NCBI GenBank assembly: GCA_002455425.1
Contig: DKKT01000033.1
Location: 1 to 23,852 of the forward strand
DNA length: 23,852 nucleotides
Source: Chthonomonas sp. UBA6659
GTDB taxonomy: Bacteria > Armatimonadota > Fimbriimonadia > Fimbriimonadales > Fimbriimonadaceae
Direction: 5' to 3'
Shown: positions 7,277-15,160 of the stretch, in pieces
Layout of the letters: each line of letters begins with the position of its first letter
How positions within the stretch are numbered: position 1 is the stretch's first letter
Made by a program: the position numbers and the translations under genes
The notes under the pieces: model-generated
Seen by the model: only the letters and a program-made list of their open reading frames with translations
What the model was told of the DNA's origin: nothing
The model's database searches: none

Positions 7277-8569
7277 CTACTCCTTCGCCGGCGGTGAGAT
7301 CGGCTTTCGGCCGAACCACAATTCGCCGCTGAAGCGCCAGCCGTCGGCCGCGCCCGGGGTTTCGACCCAGGTCGCGTACACCCTTTCTTTGTCCGCCGCG
7401 CAACCGATGAAGTCGAGCGGGGGTCGGCCTGCGACATAGTCTTTCGAAAGCCTCTCGGAGGGAACGAACCCTTTGGTGAGATCGTCCAGGACCGCGTACC
7501 GGACATGCCACTTGGCGGCGGGCTTGCCGTCGATCTCTCCTTGGCCGGCGCGGTTATCGGTGTAGACGACGTGGATGCGGCCGTAAGGGTCGGCCGTCAT
7601 CCAGGGCAAGGTTTGCCGGTAAAGGACCGGCTTTCCATCCGCTTCCTTCAGCGCTTTGACCCCGTCGATCGCCTCGGTCAGCTCACCCATCGCGGTGATT
7701 CTCTTCGCCGGGGACCAGGTCTTTCCGGCATCCGTGCTCACGCGATACATCACGACCAAGGGACTCATGGTCACGCCGAGAGAAACCGTCTGGTAATCCA
7801 TGAACCAGGCGACGACGGTGCTCTTGCCGCTGGAGGTGATGCCGCCGAGCATCCAACGCTCCTGGGCATCGCCAAGATCCTTCCGTACGTTGCCGAGAGT
7901 CTGATGATTCGACCACGTCTTGCCCCCATCGGAGCTCGTCGCCGTCTTGTAGGCGTCGATCCGGTTGTAGTCGGTCGAAGCCGCCCACATCCCGACAAGG
8001 GTGCCGTCTCCGGTCGTCGTCAAGTACGGGTCGACGGCATACGAGCCCTCGGGCTCGTTGTCGATCCGGCTGACTTGACCGAACGACTTGCCGCCATCAT
8101 CGGACCGCGAAAGAAAGACACCTTTCGACTTGGGGCCGCCGATGTAGCCGTCCGAATAGTTCAGATAGAGTTCGAGTGGGTTCGTCGGGCTTGCCGCGAG
8201 CCACTCGCGGTCGAGTGGACCTTTGACGCTCCCCCCACGCTCAAGGGTTTTGGCTGCGTCGGAAGAATTCCAGACCTGGAGACCATTCACCGAAGTGAAC
8301 ATGTACACGACGTGCATCCGATTCGGGCCGGGTGCGATCACATGGAGGTCGCCGAGTCCATCGTCGAACTGCTTCACCATCTGGAACGCCGCCCCGCCGT
8401 CGCGGCTGACGAACAGCTGGCACGGCTGGTGGCAGGTGACGTAGACGTTCCCGGTCCCGTCGGAGGCCACAAACGGCTCACCGCCCGAACCAAGTCGCTT
8501 CACATCGGCCCACTGCCCGAATGCGCTGGAGACAAAAACAAACAGGACCGAGGTGAGGGCACGTCGCAT
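7277..8569 (-). CDS. Secreted BNR/Asp-box (sialidase-fold) beta-propeller protein
   Basis: A 430-residue protein with a signal peptide (residues 1-18, ending SAFG-Q) and a beta-propeller body. Four Asp-boxes of the form S-x-D-x-G-x-x-[FW] are visible at residues 55-62 (SRDGGAAF), 156-163 (SDDGGKSF), 212-219 (SSDGGKTW) and 278-285 (STDAGKTW), with a degenerate fifth at 102-109. Asp-boxes stabilise blades in sialidases and many non-enzymatic sugar-binding propellers. I do not see a convincing set of sialidase catalytic residues, so hydrolase activity should not be assumed. It acts outside the inner membrane. It sits 16 bases after the YjfB-like gene and five bases before the CHASE2 cyclase, so it could present or modify a ligand sensed by the cyclase. 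Confidence 0.83.
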   Translation of the reverse strand: MRRALTSVLFVFVSSAFGQWADVKRLGSGGEPFVASDGTGNVYVTCHQPCQLFVSRDGGAAFQMVKQFDDGLGDLHVIAPGPNRMHVVYMFTSVNGLQVWNSSDAAKTLERGGSVKGPLDREWLAASPTNPLELYLNYSDGYIGGPKSKGVFLSRSDDGGKSFGQVSRIDNEPEGSYAVDPYLTTTGDGTLVGMWAASTDYNRIDAYKTATSSDGGKTWSNHQTLGNVRKDLGDAQERWMLGGITSSGKSTVVAWFMDYQTVSLGVTMSPLVVMYRVSTDAGKTWSPAKRITAMGELTEAIDGVKALKEADGKPVLYRQTLPWMTADPYGRIHVVYTDNRAGQGEIDGKPAAKWHVRYAVLDDLTKGFVPSERLSKDYVAGRPPLDFIGCAADKERVYATWVETPGAADGWRFSGELWFGRKPISPPAKE

Positions 8570-8585
8570 GCCCTAGGATAGCGCG

Positions 8586-8768
8586 TCAGACTCGAATGTC
8601 GATGACCTGGCCCTTCCCTTCGAGGAGTCGGAGGAGCGCGTCGGCCTCTTCCTTCTGGGTGTCGAGCGCTTTCTTGAGCATCGAGACCTCGACCTGCTGC
8701 CGTGTGGCCTCCGGAGCCTGGAGGGCCCGCAACAAGGCCTGGGTCTTCTGCACGTCGGAAACGCTCAT
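8586..8768 (-). CDS. YjfB-like small protein (putative motility protein family)
   Basis: A 60-residue helical protein. The segment 'QQVEVSMLKKALDTQKEEADALLRLL' (read as QQVEVSMLKKALD and TQKEEADALLRLL) matches the pattern of the YjfB family: an alternating hydrophobic stretch, then 'LKKALDTQ', then 'ALLxLL'. The family is annotated as putative motility protein and its biochemical role is unknown. The start ATG at 8768 is chosen because the family is this short. The frame continues to an ATG at 8888, which would overlap the divergent sigma factor gene and add 40 residues without family similarity. Neither start has a good ribosome binding site. It is the first gene of the 8768-3919 operon. No flagellar genes are in the window, so it may have another job here. 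Confidence 0.7.
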   Translation of the reverse strand: MSVSDVQKTQALLRALQAPEATRQQVEVSMLKKALDTQKEEADALLRLLEGKGQVIDIRV

Positions 8769-8881
8769 AGTGGGATATTCGGAGGGACTGAGCCGATTTT
8801 TCAGGGTTTTTCGGGCGAGGACTCTCTCTGCACGGCGCTGACGACTCAAGAGGAGTGACCGTTCGCGGCTCGACAAATCCG

Positions 8882-9469
8882 ATGGCATCCCGAAGTTCGA
8901 CCCATACCGCCACGAACATGCTCGTCGATATCGATGAGAGGGCGCTTGTGGCTTGGGCCATCGAAGGAGACCTCCGAGCTTTCGATGAACTTGCGCGCCG
9001 GTATCGACCTGGGCTCACGGTTCTTGCGGGCAAGATCGCGGGTTGCCGCGATCTTGCCGAAGACGCGGTCCAAGATGGACTTCTTGCGGCGTTCAAGGCG
9101 CTTCCGCAATTGGGCCACCCTGAGCGGTTCGCCGCATGGCTCGGAGCCATCGTACGGCACCGAGCGCGTCGCCTCGCCGGGCGAGATGCCGGGGTCGTTC
9201 CGCGCCCTCTCCCCGAGATCGACCGCTTGCTGCTCCATCGCCTCAACTCGGTACGGATGCCCGAACCGAATCCGGCGGCCGTGGACCTCGCGATCGCTCT
9301 CGAGGGCTTGCCGGATGAGACCGCAGAACTGGTCCTCTTGCACTACGCGGAAGGCTGGACGTCCACACAGCTTGCCGACATCTTCGCGCTCCCCTTGAGC
9401 ACCGTCAAGTGGCGATTGCTCGATGGCCGCCGCCGAATCCGACAACAACTGGAGACCCTGCAGTTATGA
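8882..9469 (+). CDS. ECF-type RNA polymerase sigma factor
   Basis: A sigma-70 family ECF sigma factor that directs RNA polymerase to a specific regulon. Region 2 covers about residues 24-100: 'VAWAIEGDLRAFDELARRY', then 'DLAEDAVQDGLLAAFKALPQL' (the core -10 recognition helix, split for length), then 'FAAWLGAIVRHRARR'. Region 4 covers about 135-190, with the helix-turn-helix 'TSTQLADIFALPLSTVKWRLL'-like pattern typical of -35 recognition. At 195 residues it is of normal ECF size. The start is uncertain: ATG 8882 is used, while GTG 8855 and ATG 8918 are in frame and only AGAGGAG at 8849-8855 resembles a ribosome binding site. It diverges from the YjfB-BNR-cyclase-FecR operon and its stop overlaps the next gene by four bases (ATGA). 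Confidence 0.88.
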   Translation: MASRSSTHTATNMLVDIDERALVAWAIEGDLRAFDELARRYRPGLTVLAGKIAGCRDLAEDAVQDGLLAAFKALPQLGHPERFAAWLGAIVRHRARRLAGRDAGVVPRPLPEIDRLLLHRLNSVRMPEPNPAAVDLAIALEGLPDETAELVLLHYAEGWTSTQLADIFALPLSTVKWRLLDGRRRIRQQLETLQL

Positions 9470-10179
9470 ATATGGAAAATCACCTCGATCCTCAACAGGC
9501 CCGACGCCTCCTCGATGAGATCGCGTCGCTCGCCGAACATTGCTCACTGACCGGGAGCCTTGAGGGCGGACGAGAGTCCGCGATTCGACGCTACAACCTC
9601 GTACTGGCTTCCCTTGCCGCTCAGGGCGAACTTCGTCCTGGGTTCTTCGAGCCCCTTGGTGACGAGGTATCGTTCGATCGTCTCGGGGTCGAAGCCCGCT
9701 TGCTCCGTGGGACCATCAACGGAGACGGACGCGAATCCGGGTCTCGCTGCTCGCGCGGAGAGGGGAGCTTACTCATTCGATTGGCCCCGTTCCTCGATCA
9801 AGAGGATCTGACCAGGCTGGTGCGCGTGCAATTGGATTCCGGTGCAAAGATCGACGAACACCTGATCACGGCGCTGGCTCCGTTCCTTGAGGGGCATGCG
9901 CTCCATGACCTCGTCGAGCAACTCATCGCCAAAGGTGCGGGGGGACGCACCGCCCGGGAAACTCACTGCGCCCACCCTGCTCCGGAAGAGCCGGTCCGCG
10001 TTGAGCATCACCCGGTTCCGGTCATGGGAGACCTGGATCGTGTGGAGGACTTGAACGACCGGATGAAGGAGCTGGTGAACCGGCTGGGGCAGCCGGGCCT
10101 CTGCGAGGCTGACCGCGCGGCGCTTGCGGCCGAGCTGGTTCGAGTGGGATTCGAGCACGGCCAAGCAACACGCTCTTGA
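9466..10179 (+). CDS. Probable sigma-factor partner protein with internal repeats
   Basis: A 237-residue protein translationally coupled to the ECF sigma factor. The overlap fixes the start at ATG 9466; the frame is open to 9409 upstream. Genes in this position usually encode anti-sigma factors. This one has no membrane segment, no zinc-binding HxxxCxxC motif and no FecR domain. It is rich in Leu, Glu and Arg and contains an imperfect tandem repeat: 'LIRLAPFLDQEDLTRLV' (103-119) and 'LITALAPFLEGHALHDLV' (133-150), suggesting HEAT-like helical hairpins. Cysteines (about residues 26, 95, 167 and 216) are scattered. The role as a cytoplasmic anti-sigma or co-regulator is inferred only from position. 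Confidence 0.75.
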   Translation: MNMENHLDPQQARRLLDEIASLAEHCSLTGSLEGGRESAIRRYNLVLASLAAQGELRPGFFEPLGDEVSFDRLGVEARLLRGTINGDGRESGSRCSRGEGSLLIRLAPFLDQEDLTRLVRVQLDSGAKIDEHLITALAPFLEGHALHDLVEQLIAKGAGGRTARETHCAHPAPEEPVRVEHHPVPVMGDLDRVEDLNDRMKELVNRLGQPGLCEADRAALAAELVRVGFEHGQATRS

Positions 10180-10196
10180 GGGTGGTGGCCTCACGC

Positions 10197-10232
10197 GAAG
10201 CGGTCTCTCGCCGAACGGCGAGAGACCGCTTC
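10197..10232. terminator. Strong bidirectional terminator between convergent operons
   Basis: A perfect 16-base-pair stem (10197-10212 with 10217-10232) closed by the tetraloop GAAC. It lies 17 bases after the sigma-partner gene and 22 bases beyond the epsI stop on the other strand. The T-tract is poor on both sides (GTGCCTTGTC on plus), but position and stem strength make it the natural end of both operons. Confidence 0.82.
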
Positions 10233-10254
10233 GTGCCTTGTCAATCGACGACCT

Positions 10255-10920
10255 TTAGAAGTAGCCGTCGCTGGTCTTGTTGGCTTCGTCGAGCCAGCTC
10301 GAGACGAAGTCCATCAGCTGTTCTTTGGTCGTCGTCCCGTAAATCGGGATGAACCGGTAGAAGACGCCTTCGGCGTTCTTGAGTGTCTTGAGCTGGTGCG
10401 CGAGCATCTGGATCTTCAACGCCGACGTCGTCGCCGTGAATCCGTCCGGTCCCTTGTAGGCGAAGATCGTCCAGCGCCGGCCCTTGTCTTTGTGACTCAG
10501 CTGGGCCAGGGTGACGGGGACTTCACCTCGGGTTTTCGTCTTGAGCGTCGCGGTCTCTTCCGAGTCGATCACCCAACCTTGGGCGGTGAAGCAGACGCGG
10601 GGATCGTGGAAGCTGTCCTTGTCGCTACTCGCGATGACGACCGCGTCGTACGCCTGAGTCGCCGACTCGAAGATCCGAGCGACGATACCGTAGGGGACGA
10701 GTGTCTGGTACGTCATGTCGTCCATGCGATAGCTGACCGTGGATTCGGGGTTATCCGGATCGCGACGGACCTTGAAGTCACCGAACGACCCCGGAGCCTT
10801 CCCTTCCATCCAAGTTTCGGTCCGCGAGATTTTGTCGGCTCGGGCCAGCGTCATGAAAACGCCACCGAGGGCAATGAAAACGACCCCGAGGATCGCGGCA
10901 CGCTTGGTTAATCTTTCCAT
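10255..10920 (-). CDS. epsI: Exosortase-associated protein EpsI
   Basis: A 221-residue protein with an N-terminal membrane anchor (about 8-27) and an extracytoplasmic domain of the EpsI/DUF3485 family. The family hallmark around 'HDPRVCFTAQGW' (105-116) is clear, preceded by 'YDAVVIASSDKDSF'. EpsI is encoded next to, or fused to, exosortase in many PEP-CTERM/exopolysaccharide loci; its exact role is unknown, but it is thought to work with exosortase or glycan assembly. AGAGG lies seven bases before the ATG, which overlaps the end of the exosortase gene by 13 bases. It is the last gene before the terminator at 10197-10232. Confidence 0.9.
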   Translation of the reverse strand: MERLTKRAAILGVVFIALGGVFMTLARADKISRTETWMEGKAPGSFGDFKVRRDPDNPESTVSYRMDDMTYQTLVPYGIVARIFESATQAYDAVVIASSDKDSFHDPRVCFTAQGWVIDSEETATLKTKTRGEVPVTLAQLSHKDKGRRWTIFAYKGPDGFTATTSALKIQMLAHQLKTLKNAEGVFYRFIPIYGTTTKEQLMDFVSSWLDEANKTSDGYF

Positions 10921-11855
10921 CCCAAACCTCTGGCAACTTTGAAGAGAATGAAGAAACAGATGAGGAGGGTGATGTACCCGCTGTAGTCGTGGAACTTGAT
11001 ACCGGCTTCAGCCCCGTAGTGGTCGCCCACGACACCGATCAGAGCGATCCGGAGCCCGTTGATGGCGATGGCGAGCGGGAGGACGAGAATCGCGAGGAAC
11101 GCGTTCGCCCATGCCTTGAGCCGGGCCACGAGGATGAAGAACACCGTGAAGGCGCTGAGGGCGAGGATCAGCTTGAGGCCGGAGCAGGGGACGCCGACGT
11201 CGAGCGCGAAGCCGCTGTTCAGGAAGATCGTCGTCGAGTTCGCCTCGAACGGCTGGAGACCGAACCACTCGAGCAGCTTGTACGCCACCTTCGTCGACAC
11301 GATCTGAAGGGGGTTCGTGTACACGTCGATGACCATGCTCCAGATCGGCAACGCGAACAGGAGGTAGCAGATCGGGAAGAACAGGGCCCGCAGCCACTGC
11401 CAACCGGCGAGCATGAGCACCGACACCAGCATGCAGGCGACCATGGTGTACGACGCGATCGAGTAGATCCCGACCATGTTGGACACCAGCGCGAGGTAGA
11501 GCAGCGGCACCAGGAACACGGCCGCCCACCACTGGGTCTGAACCGGGCGGTCCTTGATGCGAGGCCACGCCTTGAAGACGATGAAGCCGCTGATCAGAGG
11601 CACGAGAAAACCGTGCGAGTAGTACCCGTCGTCGCTCAGCCACAGCGACGGGAGGAATTTCACGACCTCCCAGAACATGAGGCAGAGTCCGACGAAGAGC
11701 AGGACGCCAGGAAGGAACGCCTGCGATTTCACGATCGCGATGGCGTCAAACTTGAAGCGCTCTTTCGGAGGGGCAGGTTCGGCAGGGGCGGGGGTCGGGA
11801 CTTTCGGGAGCTTCGCCGCAAGCTCACCGCTCTTCTTTCCCGTCACTTTGCTCAT
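10908..11855 (-). CDS. xrt: Exosortase (PEP-CTERM sorting transpeptidase)
   Basis: A 315-residue polytopic membrane protein with about eight helices after a Pro/Lys-rich cytoplasmic tail (1-45). Exosortase is thought to cleave PEP-CTERM tails and transfer the protein to an envelope or extracellular acceptor. The catalytic triad is present: Cys224 in 'VGVPCSGLK', Arg269 in 'INGLRIALIG' and His289 in 'FHDYSGYI'. 'DDGYYSHGFLVPL' (75-87) is also typical. The context around Cys (VGVPCSGLK rather than the common EACSGLR) suggests a divergent subtype. It follows the flippase gene by 55 bases and overlaps epsI. The PEP-CTERM protease at 21223-22350 is a plausible substrate. Confidence 0.93.
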   Translation of the reverse strand: MSKVTGKKSGELAAKLPKVPTPAPAEPAPPKERFKFDAIAIVKSQAFLPGVLLFVGLCLMFWEVVKFLPSLWLSDDGYYSHGFLVPLISGFIVFKAWPRIKDRPVQTQWWAAVFLVPLLYLALVSNMVGIYSIASYTMVACMLVSVLMLAGWQWLRALFFPICYLLFALPIWSMVIDVYTNPLQIVSTKVAYKLLEWFGLQPFEANSTTIFLNSGFALDVGVPCSGLKLILALSAFTVFFILVARLKAWANAFLAILVLPLAIAINGLRIALIGVVGDHYGAEAGIKFHDYSGYITLLICFFILFKVARGLGWKD

Positions 11856-11910
11856 TCAGGGGTTTCTCCGTTCACCGGCAATACACCATGTTACATCGGT
11901 CTGGCTGGAA

Positions 11911-13374
11911 TCAGAGCCCTTTCCAGAGCTCTTTGAATCCAGACGGCGTCAAGTAGGATAACGGCCTTTTCGCAAGAATCGTGCCAAGAAGGACGAAATG
12001 CAACGGCGGGACCAGTAAGATTACGAGCAGAAGACGCAACCAAGGTGCGATCGCCAAGGCCGGCGAAAGAGCGATGAGCGTACCCGAAACCCCGGTCACG
12101 AAGACAGCCTTCAGCAGCTTTGCGAGGTCCTCCTTCATCGGAGGCAGGAACCGGAACGCGACGATCATGACGGTGCCGTAGATCGTGATCGCCCCGGCCG
12201 TGAAGCACCACACGATCCGCTCGAGCGTCGGCTGATTCCAGATCAGGGCCAACCCGGTCCCGGTGACGGCGAGCGCCAGAATCCACGGATAGAGCGTCCA
12301 CCGGTGCTTGCCGGCGGGCACGAGCGCGGTTCCGCCCAGATTCCCGATCGTTCGAAAAGCGATGTAGATGGAGAGAATCTGGAGTGTCGCGATCGCACCG
12401 AAGAACTGGTGCCCGTACAGTATGCCGATGATCGCGTCGGCGCAGAAGCCGGTCACGAAGTAGACCGGGATCACCATGATCACGACCGCGGTCACAGCCT
12501 TGCAGAACGCGCGGCGCAGACGTTCCATGTCGGCCGCCGACTGGCTGAAGGCCACCAGGAGAGTGCGGGCGAGCGGCGAACTGACAAACTCGAACGGTTT
12601 GTAGGCAAGGTTCTGGGCGACGTTGTAGTAGCCGGCAGCGACATTGCCCAAGAGGCGCGTGATCACGAAGATGTCGAACAGAAGGAAGACATTGTTCAGT
12701 CCGTTCGCGAGCAGAACCGCCCAGGTCCGGCGGAAGGTCGAGACGACGGCGTGGCGATCGAAACTCGGCCGTGGAACCGGGCAGCGACGCGCAATCAGAA
12801 GGTTCGTGGCGATGGAGCCGGCCGCCATCTGAAACACGAGCGCGGGGAATCCGACCCCCAACGCGACCATCGCGATCGTGATTGCGAGGACCACCGCTCC
12901 GACCGAGACGCCGATCATGCCGTGTTCCTTGATGCGCCCTTGCTTCAGCATCTTGGCGACGGAGATCGTCGCCATACCATTCAGGCATAGAACCACGGAG
13001 ATCACCGGCATCGACCACATCAGCTCCGGAGTCTTGAAGAACTTCGTCAGCAGAGGAGTCAGAGCGAGCACGACGAGGGCAGGCACGAAGCCGCTCAGGT
13101 ATGCCATTCCAACGTAGCCGGCTTCCTTCTTCTCATCCATCTCGTGGTCGGCCATGTACGTCTGGGGGAGCCCAGCCTCCCGGAAGATCTCCGAGAACAT
13201 GAGGATCATCTGCAGCGTCGCGGCGATGCCAAGCAGACTCGGCCCGAGCGTCCGCGCGTTGTAGAGCGCGGCCAACGGGAACACGGCCTTGACGATGAAA
13301 TTGAAAAGAGCCGTCCAGCCGAAGCCGATCGCAACGTCGCGACGACTCATCGGGGACGGAGTGGGCTCGCTCAC
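11911..13374 (-). CDS. Wzx-like polysaccharide flippase (MOP superfamily)
   Basis: A 487-residue integral membrane protein with about 12-14 hydrophobic helices and the overall pattern of oligosaccharide flippases: 'GFGWTALFNFIVKAVFPLAAL' type first helix, then 'LLGIAATLQMILMFSEIFREAGL' (a loop with small residues followed by 'FREAGL'), and a later 'NVAAGYYNVAQNLAYKP' stretch typical of the second half. Such proteins move undecaprenyl-linked glycans across the inner membrane. The start is GTG 13374, overlapping the stop of the HddC-GmhB gene (GTGA). Located between sugar nucleotide synthesis and exosortase, it probably exports the glycan built with GDP-heptose. No Wzy polymerase or glycosyltransferase lies next to it in the window. 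Confidence 0.87.
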   Translation of the reverse strand: MSEPTPSPMSRRDVAIGFGWTALFNFIVKAVFPLAALYNARTLGPSLLGIAATLQMILMFSEIFREAGLPQTYMADHEMDEKKEAGYVGMAYLSGFVPALVVLALTPLLTKFFKTPELMWSMPVISVVLCLNGMATISVAKMLKQGRIKEHGMIGVSVGAVVLAITIAMVALGVGFPALVFQMAAGSIATNLLIARRCPVPRPSFDRHAVVSTFRRTWAVLLANGLNNVFLLFDIFVITRLLGNVAAGYYNVAQNLAYKPFEFVSSPLARTLLVAFSQSAADMERLRRAFCKAVTAVVIMVIPVYFVTGFCADAIIGILYGHQFFGAIATLQILSIYIAFRTIGNLGGTALVPAGKHRWTLYPWILALAVTGTGLALIWNQPTLERIVWCFTAGAITIYGTVMIVAFRFLPPMKEDLAKLLKAVFVTGVSGTLIALSPALAIAPWLRLLLVILLVPPLHFVLLGTILAKRPLSYLTPSGFKELWKGL

Positions 13375-14579
13375 GAGACTTGCTCGCTCACCCGATCGAG
13401 GACTGGAACTTCCGCGCGCACGTAGTCGTGGAGGTTGCCGCCCTCGAACAAGAGCCCACGAATGCCGGCCGCCTCGGCGGCCTGTACGTCCTTAGGCTTG
13501 TCGCCGATCATGAGGCTCCGAGATCGATCGATCGGCCATTCCTCGAATGCCTGAAGCAACATGCCCGGCTGGGGTTTGCGACAGGGGCACTCGCGGCGAT
13601 ACGCGCCGACGCCCTCCGTCGGATGGTGGGGACAAAAGTACGTCTTGTCGACATGCGCACCCCGCTCCGCGAGTCGAGCCGAGATCCACGCCGTGAACTC
13701 GAGAAAGTGCGCCTCGTCGTAGTAGCCTCGACCGATCCCGGCCTGATTCGTGACCACGAACACGAGGTAGCCCTGCTCGTTTAGCCAGCGGATCGCCTCG
13801 GGCGCACCTTCGACCCATTCGAACCGCTCCGGAGTCGACACGTAGTTGTGGTCGACGTTCATCACTCCGTCGCGGTCGAGAAACACGGCAGCCTTGTACT
13901 GCCACCCTGGAAGGGCGGTCTGACCCGCCTGGAAGTCCGCTTCGATCCCGATATCGAGAAAGAAGCCGCTCGACTCGACCCCGCCGAGCCGTCCCTGCTC
14001 CGCGAGAACCGGGAACAGATCCCGCTCGACGCTGCTGGGCACGCCGGGCAGCCGATCGAGAGCCTGCCGCCGCATCGCGTAGACCCCCCCGCTGATCAGG
14101 CCGGCTCCGAGGTCGCCCTTCTCGCGGAAGCCGATCACGCGCGGTCCGTCGAGATCGACTGCGCCGTAGCGTCCGGCGTCGGGAACGCTCCGGAGAGTGA
14201 GCACCGCCTCGAAACGGTCCAGTAGAGACCACGGCGCGAGGACGTTCGCGTCAAACAGCGAGTCACCGTTCAACACCAGAAACTCGGGTTCCAGAGCGTC
14301 GCGGGCGATAAGCAGGGCACCCCCGGTTCCGGCCGGTTCGGCTTCGATGATATAGGTGCAGCGGACCCCGAACTCGTCGCCGTCCCTGAAGTGTTCTTCG
14401 ATCTGCTCGGCGCGGAACCCGATCGAGAAGACCACCTCGCGAACTCCTTGGCGAGCCAAGTTCCAAACGACGTAATCGAGAAACGGCTTCCCCCCGACTT
14501 CCAGCATCGGCTTCGGCGTCTCACGCGTGCGTGCGCCGAGACGCGTCCCAAGACCGCCGGCCAGAATCAGCGCTTGCAT
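13371..14579 (-). CDS. HddC-GmhB fusion: heptose-1-phosphate guanylyltransferase and heptose bisphosphatase
   Basis: A 402-residue bifunctional protein. Residues 1-225 form a sugar-phosphate nucleotidyltransferase: 'LILAGGLGTRL' (4-14), Lys23 in 'TPKPML', and 'VLNGDSLFD' (Asp106). Residues 229-390 form a HAD-type phosphatase of the GmhB kind: 'FLDRDGVMN' (Asp235, Asp237), Thr277 in 'VVTNQAGIGRG', Lys335 and Asp360 in 'MIGDKPKD', plus a zinc loop with Cys316, His318, Cys331 and Cys333. In the GDP-heptose route GmhB removes the 7-phosphate from the bisphosphate and HddC adds GMP, so consecutive steps are joined. Guanine specificity is inferred from neighbours HddA and GmhA, not from motifs. The ATG shares one base with the GmhA stop (TGATG); the frame is open upstream to 14678 only inside gmhA. 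Confidence 0.88.
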   Translation of the reverse strand: MQALILAGGLGTRLGARTRETPKPMLEVGGKPFLDYVVWNLARQGVREVVFSIGFRAEQIEEHFRDGDEFGVRCTYIIEAEPAGTGGALLIARDALEPEFLVLNGDSLFDANVLAPWSLLDRFEAVLTLRSVPDAGRYGAVDLDGPRVIGFREKGDLGAGLISGGVYAMRRQALDRLPGVPSSVERDLFPVLAEQGRLGGVESSGFFLDIGIEADFQAGQTALPGWQYKAAVFLDRDGVMNVDHNYVSTPERFEWVEGAPEAIRWLNEQGYLVFVVTNQAGIGRGYYDEAHFLEFTAWISARLAERGAHVDKTYFCPHHPTEGVGAYRRECPCRKPQPGMLLQAFEEWPIDRSRSLMIGDKPKDVQAAEAAGIRGLLFEGGNLHDYVRAEVPVLDRVSEQVS

Positions 14580-15160
14580 CAGGCCAGGCGAGCTTCGGAG
14601 ATCTGGCAGATCAAGTGCCCGATCAGGATGTGCATCTCCTGAATCCTCGGCGTGTCGTTCGACGGCACGCAAAGGCAAAGGTCGCAGAGCGCGCGGAGCT
14701 TGCCCCCACTGTCGCCGGTGAGTCCAAGGACGGTCATCTCGGATTCCCGAGCGGCCTCGGCGGCATGGAGGATGTTCGGACTATTGCCGCTCGTCGTGAT
14801 CCCGATGAGCAGGTCGCCCGGGCGACCATGAGCTCGAACTTGGCGTCGATAGACCGTATCGAAGCTGTAGTCGTTTCCGATCGCGGTCATCACGGTCGTA
14901 TTGGTATGGAGCGCGAGCGCAGGGAGGGGCCGACGCTCTTTGTAGAATCGCCCGACGAACTCACCCGCGATGTGCTGGGCGTCGGCAGCGGATCCCCCGT
15001 TGCCGCAAAGCAAAATCGTCCCGCCCTGGGCGAGGCACTGCGTGACCCTGTCGGCCGCCTCTTCGATCTGCGGGAACAACGCCCGCGTCGCCGCGAGGAC
15101 TGCGGCGTGCTCATCGAACGCCTGCTGAATCGTCTGTTGTGCTTGAACCTGATCCGTCAT
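14579..15160 (-). CDS. gmhA: Sedoheptulose 7-phosphate isomerase
   Basis: A 193-residue SIS-domain isomerase that converts sedoheptulose 7-phosphate to D-glycero-D-manno-heptose 7-phosphate, the first committed heptose step, in the cytoplasm. The phosphate-binding 'CGNGGSAADAQHIAGEF' (52-68), 'ITTSGNSPNIL' (121-131) and 'TGDSGG' are all characteristic. Zinc ligands expected from GmhA structures are present: His63, Glu67, Gln174 and His182. Length is normal. ATG 15160 is fixed by a four-base overlap with the methyltransferase stop and GGTGAG five bases upstream. The frame is open to 15316, but those residues fall inside the methyltransferase gene. Confidence 0.94.
   Translation of the reverse strand: MTDQVQAQQTIQQAFDEHAAVLAATRALFPQIEEAADRVTQCLAQGGTILLCGNGGSAADAQHIAGEFVGRFYKERRPLPALALHTNTTVMTAIGNDYSFDTVYRRQVRAHGRPGDLLIGITTSGNSPNILHAAEAARESEMTVLGLTGDSGGKLRALCDLCLCVPSNDTPRIQEMHILIGHLICQISEARLA

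Noticed and set aside
7272..7511. Upstream in-frame extension of the CHASE2 cyclase
   Set aside because: It overlaps the previous gene, is Arg-rich and unlike the family; AAGGAG precedes ATG 7271.
7277..8569. Calling the Asp-box protein a sialidase
   Set aside because: Asp-boxes alone do not show enzymatic activity; no catalytic Arg triad or Tyr/Glu pair was recognised with confidence.
7505..8581. A 358-codon plus-strand open frame
   Set aside because: It lies wholly antisense to the Asp-box protein, which has a signal peptide and four clear motifs. Its own translation shows no domain.
10989..11936. A 315-codon plus-strand frame rich in Glu, Asp and Arg
   Set aside because: It is the antisense shadow of the exosortase gene, whose catalytic residues and helices are clear.
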